Positions 42,470 to 50,807 of a stretch of 64,000 nucleotides of DNA are shown piece by piece (within the stretch, counting starts at the first letter, position 1; each line of letters opens with the position of its first letter). The stretch is from Acuticoccus sp051016205 (GTDB taxonomy: Bacteria > Pseudomonadota > Alphaproteobacteria > Rhizobiales > Amorphaceae): NCBI GenBank assembly GCA_051016205.1, contig CP136534.1, forward strand, positions 2,976,001 to 3,040,000. The letters are read 5' to 3'. Under the pieces are notes generated by a model that worked only from the letters and a program-made list of their open reading frames with translations, ran no database searches and was not told the origin of the DNA. The translations under genes were made by a program, and so were the position numbers.

Positions 42470-43891
42470 ATGACCGTTTATCCCGTCATCCTTGCTGGCG
42501 GCCGTGGCACGCGGCTGTGGCCTTTGTCTCGGTCCGACAAGCCCAAACAGTTCCTGCCCATGCACGGCGACAAGAGCCTCTTCCAGCACACCGTGGAACG
42601 CCACGAGGGTCTGCCGGACGTTGCGCGGCCATGGGTGGTGTGCGGCGAGAACGACCGTTTCCAGGTGGATGACGCCCTTGAGGCCATCAACGTCACCGAC
42701 GCCACCGTCGTGGTTGAGCCGTGCAGCCGCAACACAGCGCCCGCCATCGCCGCCGTCGCACACGCCCTAGTGGCACGCGATCCTGAGGCGATCCTCTTCG
42801 TGCTCCCGTCCGACCACCTTATCACCACCGACCCGTCCTATTTCGAGGCGCTGGAGGCCGCCTTCGCCGCCGCAAAGGACGGCAAAATGGTCACCTTCGG
42901 CGTTGTCCCCACCTACCCGGAGACGGGGTACGGCTACATCAAAGGTGCCACCAACGGGGCTGGCCATGGTGTCGTAAGGGGCGTTGCGCAATTCGTGGAA
43001 AAGCCGCCCATGGAAGAGGCTGCTCGCATGGTGGCCGAGGGCGATTATTTCTGGAACGCGGGCTTTTTCGCATTCAGCGCCCAAGCCGTCCTGGACGAAC
43101 TGGATGAGACCGCGCCTGCCGTCACCCGCTCAGCCCGAGAGGCAGTGGCCGGCGCATCAAAAACCAATACGGCCGTTCTCCTCCCCAAGAGTGCCTACGA
43201 GAATGCGCCCGACATTTCCATCGACTACGCCCTTTTCGAGCGCACCAAGAAGGCGGCTGTCGCCCCCATCTCCTGCCGCTGGTCGGACGTTGGCTCCTGG
43301 CGCGCCTACTGGGACACGCTTGAGAAGGACGATGCCGGCAATGCCGTGCGCGGCAAGGGCACGGTGGTGGAGTCCAAAAACTCGCTCATCGTCAGCGGAC
43401 GCGCCGATGTCATTGCACTCGGCGTTGAGGACTTGGCCATCGTTGCCGCAGACGATGCCATTTTGGTCTGCCCCCTCGATCGCGCGCAGGACGTGAAGTC
43501 CGTCGTCGCGGTCCTTAAGGAGCGGCGGCGCAACGAATTGTTGGACGTCTCACCCACCGTCAGTCGGCCCTGGGGCGGCTACACGTCCATCATGAGTGGG
43601 CCGCGCTTTCAGGTGAAGCACCTGTTCGTCTCGCCGGGCAAGCGCCTCTCCTTGCAAAAACACCACCACAGGGCTGAGCACTGGGTGGTGGTGCGCGGCA
43701 CGGCGGAGGTCACCATCGATGAGAGGGTGGAGACGCTGTCGGAGAACCAGTCCACCTACATTCCCCTCGGCGCGGTCCACAGGCTCGCCAACCCGGGACG
43801 CATCCTCCTTGAAGTGATCGAGGTGCAGACGGGCAGCTATCTGGGTGAGGACGACATCGTGCGCCTTCAGGATGAGTGGGGGCGCCAGTGA
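42470..43891 (+). CDS. manC: mannose-1-phosphate guanylyltransferase / mannose-6-phosphate isomerase
   Basis: This 473-residue bifunctional enzyme has an N-terminal nucleotidyltransferase domain with 'VILAGGRGTRLWPLSRSDKPKQF', 'PSDHLIT', 'FVEKP' and 'WNAGFFAF', and a C-terminal cupin isomerase domain ('PWGGYTSI', 'QVKHLFVSPGKRLSLQKHHHRAEHW'). It makes GDP-mannose from fructose-6-phosphate via mannose phosphates, apart from the mutase step. It overlaps rfbB by 4 bp. The 264-bp upstream gap shows no further gene. Confidence 0.96.
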   Translation: MTVYPVILAGGRGTRLWPLSRSDKPKQFLPMHGDKSLFQHTVERHEGLPDVARPWVVCGENDRFQVDDALEAINVTDATVVVEPCSRNTAPAIAAVAHALVARDPEAILFVLPSDHLITTDPSYFEALEAAFAAAKDGKMVTFGVVPTYPETGYGYIKGATNGAGHGVVRGVAQFVEKPPMEEAARMVAEGDYFWNAGFFAFSAQAVLDELDETAPAVTRSAREAVAGASKTNTAVLLPKSAYENAPDISIDYALFERTKKAAVAPISCRWSDVGSWRAYWDTLEKDDAGNAVRGKGTVVESKNSLIVSGRADVIALGVEDLAIVAADDAILVCPLDRAQDVKSVVAVLKERRRNELLDVSPTVSRPWGGYTSIMSGPRFQVKHLFVSPGKRLSLQKHHHRAEHWVVVRGTAEVTIDERVETLSENQSTYIPLGAVHRLANPGRILLEVIEVQTGSYLGEDDIVRLQDEWGRQ

Positions 43892-44952
43892 AAGGGCCAA
43901 TCCTCGTCACAGGCGGGGCAGGGTTCATCGGCTCGGCCGTCTGCCGCATGCTTGCCGGTCAGGGTGAGGCGGTGGTGAATGTGGACGCTCTCACCTACGC
44001 CGCAAACCTTGCCTCCGTCGCCGAGGCGGACGCGACGGGCCACCACACCTTCGTCAAAGCCGACATTTGCGACCGGGCCGCCATGGCCGACGTGTTCGCC
44101 CGCCACAAGCCCAGGGCGGTGATGCACCTTGCGGCGGAAAGCCATGTGGACCGGTCCATCGATGGACCGTTGGATTTTGTGACCACCAACGTTTTCGGCA
44201 CCACGGTGATGCTGGAGGCGGCACGGGCCTATCGCGACAGCCTGCCTGCACAGGATGCGGCGGCTTTCCGCTTCCTGCATATTTCCACCGATGAGGTGTT
44301 CGGCTCGCTGGGCGACACAGGCTATTTCAGCGAGGACACCCGCTACGATCCGTCATCGCCCTACGCCGCCTCAAAAGCGTCGGCCGATCACATGGTTCGC
44401 GCCTGGGGTGACACCTACGGTCTTCCAGTCTTGATCTCCAACTGCTCGAACAATTACGGGCCGTATCATTTTCCCGAAAAGCTCATCCCTTTGATGATCT
44501 TGAACGCCATGGAGGGCAAAGCCTTGCCCGTCTACGGGACGGGCGAGAATGTGCGCGACTGGCTTTATGTGGACGACCATGCGCGCGCGCTCCTCACCAT
44601 CCTCCACAAGGGCGAGCCTGGCGGCACCTACGCCGTCGGCGGCAATGCCGAGCGCACCAATATCGCGGTGGTTGAGACCATCTGCGACCTTGTGGACGCG
44701 CGCATGCCGGGGAGCGGGTCGCGACGCGATCTCATCAGCTTCGTGACCGATAGGCCCGGTCACGACCACCGCTATGCCATTGATTCAACCCGTCTTCGCA
44801 CAACCCTTGGCTGGGCCCCTCAGATGACCTTCGAGGAAGGCCTTGCAAACACCGTTGATTGGTACATCGCCCGAGAGGACTGGTGGCGCCCGATCCGCGA
44901 GAAGCGCTACCGTGGCGAGCGGCTCGGCCAAGGGGTGGAGAGCGCCGCTTAA
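43888..44952 (+). CDS. rfbB: dTDP-glucose 4,6-dehydratase
   Basis: This 354-residue short-chain dehydrogenase makes dTDP-4-keto-6-deoxyglucose, the entry to rhamnose and other deoxysugars. It has 'PILVTGGAGFIGSAVCRML', 'LAAESHVDRSIDGP', 'HISTDEVFGSLG' and catalytic 'SPYAASKASADHMVRAW' (YxxxK). GTG 43888 overlaps the manC stop; the upstream in-frame ATG-like start at 43876 would lie inside manC. The partner genes rfbA, rfbC and rfbD are absent from the window. Its stop overlaps the stop of the convergent bchO gene. Confidence 0.95.
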   Translation: MKGPILVTGGAGFIGSAVCRMLAGQGEAVVNVDALTYAANLASVAEADATGHHTFVKADICDRAAMADVFARHKPRAVMHLAAESHVDRSIDGPLDFVTTNVFGTTVMLEAARAYRDSLPAQDAAAFRFLHISTDEVFGSLGDTGYFSEDTRYDPSSPYAASKASADHMVRAWGDTYGLPVLISNCSNNYGPYHFPEKLIPLMILNAMEGKALPVYGTGENVRDWLYVDDHARALLTILHKGEPGGTYAVGGNAERTNIAVVETICDLVDARMPGSGSRRDLISFVTDRPGHDHRYAIDSTRLRTTLGWAPQMTFEEGLANTVDWYIAREDWWRPIREKRYRGERLGQGVESAA

Positions 44953-45863
44953 TCGCCAACCCCGCCGGCGGGCGAGGGCGCCGGGGTGGTCTCGGCAAGG
45001 GCGTTAAGGACAATGTTCGCCGCGGCCTCTGGTGCTTCTTCGTGGGCAAGGTGCCCGAGGTTTTTCATGCGCACCAGCTTGCCATTCTTGACCTTGGCAA
45101 GGCTCTGGGCGGCGACGGAGGGTGGCACGGTGCGATCTTGTGCAGCGGCCACCAGCACAAGGGGTGTGTGAAGGCGTTCAAGATCGCGCCGCAACGGATT
45201 CAGATCCCACCCCGCCATCATTGCAAGGGCACCGCTGACGTGGCCTGACCGGCGAAACAGGGTCCTGTACTGGTCCACCGTCTCGCCATCCACCTTCGAA
45301 CCTGTGTTGCGCAGGAGACCCTCCACGCGTTTCCGGCTCGCCGAAGCGGAAAACAGCCGAGGCGTCATAGGGTTGACGAAGAGAACCTTGGCCAATGCGG
45401 AGAAGAACGGGCCGGCCGCCCCCGCAAAAGGTTTGAGCGCAGCATTGAAGCCCACCACCACCTGGGGCCGGGTGGACCCGTCAAGCACCATGCGCAGCGC
45501 CACCGCCACCCCTGCCGAATGGCCGACCAGCGCCACCGGCGAAAGGTCCAGCGATGACAAAAGGTTCGCCGATGCGCGGGCGACGCCGGGCAGCGTCATC
45601 TGGGTGAATATGGGGGTGTCTGTGAAGCCGTGGCCAGGAAGGTCGAAGGCTGTGACCCTGTGGGTGCGCGCCAAGATCGGCATCAGCGCGCGGAAGGAGT
45701 GGGTGGCAGCACCGGTGCCATGGAAGAGGACGATGTCCTTGCCTTTGCCAAGGGTTTGAACGTGGAAGGTGAGGCCTTCTGCCGTCACGAAACGGCTGTT
45801 GTCCCTGTGGGGCCAGGCGCGCCCGTCGGTGGCGAAATCGGGCTTGTCGCCTGTGGGGATCAT
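44949..45863 (-). CDS. bchO: magnesium chelatase-associated alpha/beta hydrolase BchO
   Basis: This 304-residue alpha/beta-hydrolase-fold protein is encoded directly after bchI and bchD, the place of bchO in photosynthesis clusters. It has 'VLFHGTGAATHSFRALMPILA', the nucleophile elbow 'ALVGHSAGVAVALRM' and C-terminal 'MKNLGHLAHEEAPE' with the His. BchO is conserved in purple phototrophs and thought to assist Mg-chelatase; its reaction is not known. The start ATG 45863 lies 28 bp after bchD; the longer in-frame version is inside bchD antisense to reason and Pro/Trp-rich. The last 4 bp overlap the convergent rfbB end. Confidence 0.9.
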   Translation of the reverse strand: MIPTGDKPDFATDGRAWPHRDNSRFVTAEGLTFHVQTLGKGKDIVLFHGTGAATHSFRALMPILARTHRVTAFDLPGHGFTDTPIFTQMTLPGVARASANLLSSLDLSPVALVGHSAGVAVALRMVLDGSTRPQVVVGFNAALKPFAGAAGPFFSALAKVLFVNPMTPRLFSASASRKRVEGLLRNTGSKVDGETVDQYRTLFRRSGHVSGALAMMAGWDLNPLRRDLERLHTPLVLVAAAQDRTVPPSVAAQSLAKVKNGKLVRMKNLGHLAHEEAPEAAANIVLNALAETTPAPSPAGGVGD

Positions 45864-45891
45864 GGCGTGTGCGGGGCCTTGGGGTGGTGGA

Positions 45892-47631
45892 TCATGCGCC
45901 TTTTCCCTTGGCAAGATCGACGAGGGCGCGCTCATCGTTGCGCGGCAATGGGGCGTAGCGGGCGCCCATGGCGGTGGCAAGGTTGCGGGCGGCAGACCCG
46001 GGCCGGCGCCCTGTGTCCACCACCACAGCGGCAATTCCGGCCGCCGCCACTGTGCGGGCAGCGGCGGTCGCCTGTTGTGTGGCCACCTCCCTCCCACCCG
46101 TGCCTTCAAGGGTGACGTTGGCGCGACCGTCGCTGAGGATCATCAAGGTGGGCTCGCGTCCCTCCCGCAGCGCACGCTCTGCAAGGCGATAGCCCGCCGC
46201 AATGCCTGCCGCTAAGGGGGTGCCGCCGCCGCCGGGAAGGGCTGTCAGAGCGCGCTTGGTGCGGGTGAGGCTCGTGGTGGGGGGCAGCAGAACTTCGGCA
46301 TCTTCCTTGCGGAAGGCAACGAGCGCCACCTGGTCGCGCCGCACATAAGCCTGGGCAAGGAGGCGCTCCACGGCGCCTTTGGCCTCGGCCATGCGGGCAA
46401 AGGCCTGGGAGCCTGATGCATCCACACAGAAGATGATCGTGGTGGCGGCGCGCGTCTTCAGTCGACGGACGCGAAGGTCGGACTGGCGCACCGAAATGCC
46501 GCCGCTTGGCGATTGTCGAACCCTTTGCCAGGGGGCTGCAGCCGTCAGCGTCTCTACCAGCGCCAGCGGGCCGTTGGGGCCGGGGAGGCCGGCGCGCACA
46601 CCAGCCGGCCGCCGCCCAACCCCCTTTGTGGTGGAGCCGGCCCGGCCAGCACCGCCGCCCTTGGGGGCACGGCTAGCAAGGCCTGCAAGAAGCTGTTCGG
46701 GAAGGGCGGCAGCGACAGCCTCCACAAGTCGATCATCGCCCAATTCACCCTCCTCCTCGCGCGTGTCAGATTTGGAGGAGGGGTCTTGGGGCGGGGGAGG
46801 CGCTGTGTCCTCGCCTTCTCCTTCAGCCTCCTGGGGCTCTTGTGCGGCAGGCTCTGGTGGGGCGGGCACTTGGGTGGCCTTAGGGGCAATGACGAGGGCG
46901 GCGGCAACGGCAATGTCGGCCTCCTCCACAGCGCTACGGCCTTCGATGGCGGCGATGGCCCGTGCGGCGGCTGCGGTATGAAGGCTTGCCCGCAGGGAGA
47001 CGACGCCGAAGGCAAGGGCGGTGGCGGTCAAGGCCGCTGCCGCATCATCGGCAAGGGTCACCGAGCGCCAGTCCTGCGGCACCGTATCGGCGTCCGGTAA
47101 GGTCTCGCCCGTCAGTGCATCGCTATCGATGGCAAAGGCCAGACGCTCGGCAAGTCGCGCGTCGAGCGTGGCGTCGTCCGGGCCGGCCTCATCGACGGCG
47201 ACAAGGGCAAGGGGCGGGCCGGCGCGTGGGGCACCATCGGGAGAGATGCCGTCGAGGGCACAGGCGAGGAGGCCTGCCGTTTCCACCGGCAATCGCTCTG
47301 CGGGGGAGACGACGAAGAGGCTGTCGCCGTCATCCAGAAGGCCGCGATGGTAGCGTGGTGCCCCTGCGGTCAGCGTTGCCGATAGGTCGAGCCCGCCCAG
47401 AAGGCGCCCCCTGTCGGCGCTGATGGGGATCCTGCGGGCGTTGCCGAGGGCTGCAAGGACCGCATCGCGGCCTGCGCCGGGCCCGCCCCTCAACCAGATG
47501 CCTGCGAAGGCGGCTGGGGAGGCTTTCATCAAGGCAATGGCAAGGGCGGCGCGGTGGTCGGCGTCCACGTTGCCTGTTCCGCGCAGACGCTGGCGGTGCG
47601 CAGTGAGCCGTGCTTCCACAGCCGCCGTCAT
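45892..47631 (-). CDS. bchD: magnesium chelatase subunit D
   Basis: This 579-residue protein has three parts. Residues 1-250 are an AAA+-like domain lacking an intact Walker A ('LRGGPGAGRDAVLAAL'). Residues about 260-305 form a Pro/Glu-rich acidic linker. Residues about 390-575 are a von Willebrand A domain with the MIDAS 'IFCVDASGSQAFARM' and 'GGGGTPLAAGIAAG'. This is the layout of BchD, which with BchI and BchH inserts Mg into protoporphyrin IX, the first step towards bacteriochlorophyll. An alternative TTG start at 47649 adds six residues. It sits 50 bp after bchI. bchH is not in the window. Confidence 0.95.
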   Translation of the reverse strand: MTAAVEARLTAHRQRLRGTGNVDADHRAALAIALMKASPAAFAGIWLRGGPGAGRDAVLAALGNARRIPISADRGRLLGGLDLSATLTAGAPRYHRGLLDDGDSLFVVSPAERLPVETAGLLACALDGISPDGAPRAGPPLALVAVDEAGPDDATLDARLAERLAFAIDSDALTGETLPDADTVPQDWRSVTLADDAAAALTATALAFGVVSLRASLHTAAAARAIAAIEGRSAVEEADIAVAAALVIAPKATQVPAPPEPAAQEPQEAEGEGEDTAPPPPQDPSSKSDTREEEGELGDDRLVEAVAAALPEQLLAGLASRAPKGGGAGRAGSTTKGVGRRPAGVRAGLPGPNGPLALVETLTAAAPWQRVRQSPSGGISVRQSDLRVRRLKTRAATTIIFCVDASGSQAFARMAEAKGAVERLLAQAYVRRDQVALVAFRKEDAEVLLPPTTSLTRTKRALTALPGGGGTPLAAGIAAGYRLAERALREGREPTLMILSDGRANVTLEGTGGREVATQQATAAARTVAAAGIAAVVVDTGRRPGSAARNLATAMGARYAPLPRNDERALVDLAKGKGA

Positions 47632-47681
47632 CGCTTTGCGCCGGTCCAACGGGCGCAGCGGGGGGCTGTGCGGGGTGTCAT

Positions 47682-48698
47682 CTAGGTGCCCAGGACCTCT
47701 TCCACCGCCCGGTCGACCCGTGTGGACGAGCCTGTCTCATCCAAAGGATCGCGGCGCAGGCGATGGGTGAGGGCCAGAGGGGCGGCCTCGCGCAGGTCCC
47801 CTTCGCGGACGGTGTCGTGGCCGGCATAGGCGGCAAGGGCGCGGGCCGTGCGCATCAGCGTCAACTCCCCCCGCGCCCCGTCGGTGGCAAGGGCAAGGCC
47901 GAGTGCGGCGATCTTCTCAAGCATCTGATCGCTCACCGTCACACCATCGAGGCGATTGCGCGCGGTGGTGATGGCGCGGCGCTGGCGATCGCTGGCGCGC
48001 TTGTAGGTCTCGATGAAGGCGTCCCTGTCCTGCTCGAACGCATCGCGGCGCTTGATGATCTCCACCCGTGTTGGAATATCGGTGGGGGTGGACACGTCCA
48101 CAGCAAGGCCGAAACGGTCCAGAAGCTGGGGGCGCAATTCGCCCTCTTCGGGATTGCCCGAACCCACAATCACGAACCGTGCGGGGTGGCGGACCGAAAG
48201 GCCCTCACGCTCCACCACGTTGATGCCTGAGGCCGCCACATCCAGCAAGATATCGACGATGTGGTCCTCCAGAAGGTTCACCTCGTCGATATACAAAAAG
48301 CCCCTGTGCGCGCGGGCGAGCAGGCCAGGCTCGAACACCTTTTCGCCTGTGGCGAGCGCCCGCTCAAGGTCCAGCGCACCCACCACACGGTCCTCGGTGA
48401 CGCCCAGAGGCAGGTCGACAACGGGGACGGAGACTTTGGCCGTCTTAGGCTTTTGGGTGGCGATGGAGGGGTCGGCTGCAACATCCTGCGGGCGGTCGGG
48501 ATCGGTGTTGTAGAGCGAGCCCGAAACGACGCGCATGGTGGGAAGGGTTGCCGCCAGGGCTCTGACGGCGGTGGACTTGCCCGTGCCCCGATCCCCGAAG
48601 ATCAGGACACCCCCGATGGCAGGGTCGATGGCAACGGCAATGAGCGCTCGCTTCATGGCGCTCTGTTCGACAATGGCAGGAAAGGGGAAAACAGACAT
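47682..48698 (-). CDS. bchI: magnesium chelatase ATPase subunit I
   Basis: This 338-residue AAA+ ATPase is the motor of Mg-chelatase. It starts 'FPFPAIVEQSAMKRALIAVAIDPAIGG', with Walker A 'IFGDRGTGKSTAVRAL', then 'PVVDLPLGVTEDRVVGALDLE', Walker B 'FLYIDEVNLLEDHIVDILLDVAASG' and sensor region 'FVIVGSGNPEEGELRPQLLDRFGL'. This is the BchI pattern and not the related ComM/YifB or CobN/CobT partners. It lies 54 bp after an iron permease gene on the same strand and is followed by bchD and bchO. I see no PpsR box (TGT-N12-ACA) in the short gap. Confidence 0.97.
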   Translation of the reverse strand: MSVFPFPAIVEQSAMKRALIAVAIDPAIGGVLIFGDRGTGKSTAVRALAATLPTMRVVSGSLYNTDPDRPQDVAADPSIATQKPKTAKVSVPVVDLPLGVTEDRVVGALDLERALATGEKVFEPGLLARAHRGFLYIDEVNLLEDHIVDILLDVAASGINVVEREGLSVRHPARFVIVGSGNPEEGELRPQLLDRFGLAVDVSTPTDIPTRVEIIKRRDAFEQDRDAFIETYKRASDRQRRAITTARNRLDGVTVSDQMLEKIAALGLALATDGARGELTLMRTARALAAYAGHDTVREGDLREAAPLALTHRLRRDPLDETGSSTRVDRAVEEVLGT

Positions 48699-48752
48699 CG
48701 GTCAGACTTGCCAGACCCTTAGCATCCCCGCAAGCACCGATTGGGTGGCCGG

Positions 48753-50525
48753 TCAGGCGGCCTTGGACTCGCTGGCCGCAAGGGGCTGGCTTGTCTGTTC
48801 TTCCCCGGCCGTGTGGGCAGGGAAGGCGACAGGGGGCTCTGGCTGAACGGGGCTGTGCACAACCCGTCCTATGGGGTCGGCGCGCGGCTGTGAGCGGGCG
48901 ATTTGCCGCGACAGCAAGATGACCGGCAACAGGCCCACGGCCACAATCATCACCGAGGGGACGGCGGCCATGGCAAGGCGCTCGTCGGAGGCGAGGCGAT
49001 AGGCGTGGATGGCCAGAGTGTCGAAGTTGAAGGGCCGCAGGATCAATGTGGCCGGCAGCTCCTTCATGATGTCCACGAAGGTGATGAGGAAGGCGGTCAA
49101 AAGCCCGCCTTTCAACAGCGGCGCATGGATGCGCACGAAGGTGCCTGCAGGCCCCACCCCAAGGGTGCGCGAGGCGCTGTCGAGGTTGGGGGCGACCCGC
49201 GCCAGCCCCGCCTCCACCCCGTTGAGGGAGACGGCGAGGAAGCGCACCACATAGGCAAAGATCAGCGCCGTTATGGTGCCGGTCAAAATGAGGCCGGTGG
49301 AGATGCCGAAAGTGCGCGTCATGAACGCGTTCAAAGTCTGGTCGAACGCGCCAAAGGGGATCAAGAGGCCGACAGCGATCACCGCGCCCGGAACAGCATA
49401 GCCGAAGCCTGCAAGGCGCCCTACCATGCGGGTGAGCCAACTGGCATCGATCCGCCGTGCGTAGGCAATAAGGGTGGCAACGAGGACGGCGACCGCAGCG
49501 CCGATGCTGGCAAGGATGAGCGTGTTGGACACGAGGCGGGTGTAGCGCGGGTCGAACACATCAACGTCGAGCGCGACGGCAACGGCGACCAGGGTTCCCA
49601 CAGGCACGATAAAGCCCAGCACGATGGGAATGGCGCACAAGATGATGGCGGCAAGGGCGCGCCAGCCGCGCAACACCATCTGCGGCATCGGCCGCCCTGT
49701 GCGCGTGTCGGAAAAGCGCGCGCCGCGGCGGCCCACCCTCTCCAGCGCCAGCACCAGGAGGACAAAGCCCACAAGGGTGAGGGAGAGCTGCACAGCCGCC
49801 ACCCTGTCACCCATGGAGAACCAGGTGCGGTAGATGGCTGTGGTGAAGGTCTCCACGCCGAAGTGGGCGACGGTTCCGTAATCGGCCAAAGTCTCCATCA
49901 CGGCAAGGGCAAGGCCTGCGACGATGGCCGGGCGGGCAAGGGGGACGGCTACCCCCGCAAAGGCGCGCCAGGGCGAGCGACCAAGGGTGCGGCTTGCCTC
50001 GAACGCACTGGCAGACTGCTGGAGGAAGGCCGCGCGGGCGAGGAGATAGACATAAGGGTAGAGCACCAGGATGAGGACGTAGGCGGCCCCTTCCACGCTG
50101 CGAATGTCGGGGAACCAATACTCGCGCGGGCCCCACCCGGTCACATCGCGCAACGCCGTCTGTACTGGTCCTGGGTGTTGCAGGAGGTAGGTGTAGGCGT
50201 AGGCGCTGACGTAGCCTGGAATGGCAAAAGGCAGGACCAGTGCCCAGGCAAAGAGGCTGCGCCCCGGAAATCGGCACATGGTGACCAGCCAGGCCGCACA
50301 TACGCCAACGGCCACCACGCCAAGTGCCACCATCACCACCAGCGCCGTTGTGGTGGCCACGTAGCGGGGCAGGACGGTTGCCACAAGGTGACCCACCGTT
50401 CCGTCTGTCTGGCCGAACGCTGTGACCATCAGGGCGATGAGGGGGAGAAGGGTCAACAGCCCAATGACGGCTGCCGATCCTGTCAGCCATGAGCGGGCGC
50501 TGCCACGCCGTCTGCGATCACTCAC
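48753..50525 (-). CDS. fbpB: iron(III) ABC transporter permease (FbpB/SfuB family)
   Basis: This 590-residue permease has two fused halves, each with about six helices and an EAA-type loop ('FEASRTLGRSPWRAFAGVAVPLARPA' in half 1; 'DSASRTLGVGPAGTFVRIHAPLLKG' in half 2). This is the double-domain Fe(III) permease family; thiamine and other substrates occur in relatives. The binding protein and ATPase genes are not adjacent. The C-terminal 50 residues are a Pro/Ala-rich tail. GTG 50525 is the start. It leads the same-strand run fbpB-bchI-bchD-bchO, with gaps of 54, 50 and 28 bp. An ICE-like palindrome lies 43 bp upstream. Confidence 0.9.
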   Translation of the reverse strand: MSDRRRRGSARSWLTGSAAVIGLLTLLPLIALMVTAFGQTDGTVGHLVATVLPRYVATTTALVVMVALGVVAVGVCAAWLVTMCRFPGRSLFAWALVLPFAIPGYVSAYAYTYLLQHPGPVQTALRDVTGWGPREYWFPDIRSVEGAAYVLILVLYPYVYLLARAAFLQQSASAFEASRTLGRSPWRAFAGVAVPLARPAIVAGLALAVMETLADYGTVAHFGVETFTTAIYRTWFSMGDRVAAVQLSLTLVGFVLLVLALERVGRRGARFSDTRTGRPMPQMVLRGWRALAAIILCAIPIVLGFIVPVGTLVAVAVALDVDVFDPRYTRLVSNTLILASIGAAVAVLVATLIAYARRIDASWLTRMVGRLAGFGYAVPGAVIAVGLLIPFGAFDQTLNAFMTRTFGISTGLILTGTITALIFAYVVRFLAVSLNGVEAGLARVAPNLDSASRTLGVGPAGTFVRIHAPLLKGGLLTAFLITFVDIMKELPATLILRPFNFDTLAIHAYRLASDERLAMAAVPSVMIVAVGLLPVILLSRQIARSQPRADPIGRVVHSPVQPEPPVAFPAHTAGEEQTSQPLAASESKAA

Positions 50526-50567
50526 TAGGCACTCGATAGATTAGAGGCGGTACAGACAAGGTTATTC

Positions 50568-50584
50568 CTTAGAGTTCTTCTGAA
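50568..50584 (-). promoter_or_regulatory. candidate Irr iron-control element upstream of fbpB-bchIDO
   Basis: CTTAGAG-TTC-TTCTGAA on the plus strand matches the ICE pattern TTTAGAA-N3-TTCTAAA at 11 of 14 defined positions. Irr binds such sites in alphaproteobacteria and links iron and haem status to transcription. The site ends 43 bp before the fbpB GTG, a promoter-like distance. A separate 7-bp inverted repeat AGAGTTC/GAACTCT (50571-50577 and 50591-50597) overlaps it and could be the real operator. The match is imperfect. Confidence 0.45.
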
Positions 50585-50619
50585 TACCTGGAACTCTTTC
50601 GCGGGAAGGTGATAGATCA

Positions 50620-50730
50620 CGGCGCAAGATCCGTCCAGTGTGCAGGTCATCTTGACGCTGTTCTTCCTGGTGGGCAGTTGTCGCCGCCAGGGTCGTGCGG
50701 GCGGTGTGCGAATGCTTGGATCTTGCGCCG
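50620..50730. repeat. long-range perfect inverted repeat upstream of fbpB
   Basis: CGGCGCAAGATCC (50620-50632) and GGATCTTGCGCCG (50718-50730) are exact reverse complements, 13 bp each, 85 bases apart. The region is non-coding and lies between the TauE/SafE gene and fbpB. It could fold into a large RNA hairpin or be the ends of a small mobile or degenerate element. The enclosed sequence codes for nothing I recognise. Confidence 0.5.
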
Positions 50731-50807
50731 CGTGTGGAGAAACCGGCAGCCGACTGCGCGTTGGCGCCCTTTCCGCTCAGTTTGGTTCTCACTGAGCAGA
50801 TCGTGCT

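Noticed and set aside
48699..48752. PpsR/CrtJ box (TGT-N12-ACA) before bchI
   Set aside because: I looked for it because bch genes are often under PpsR control, but no such motif is visible in the 54-bp gap.
48903..50492. 529-residue forward reading frame
   Set aside because: It mirrors the iron permease gene on the other strand; composition is Gly/His/Glu-rich and periodic, as expected for the antisense of membrane helices.
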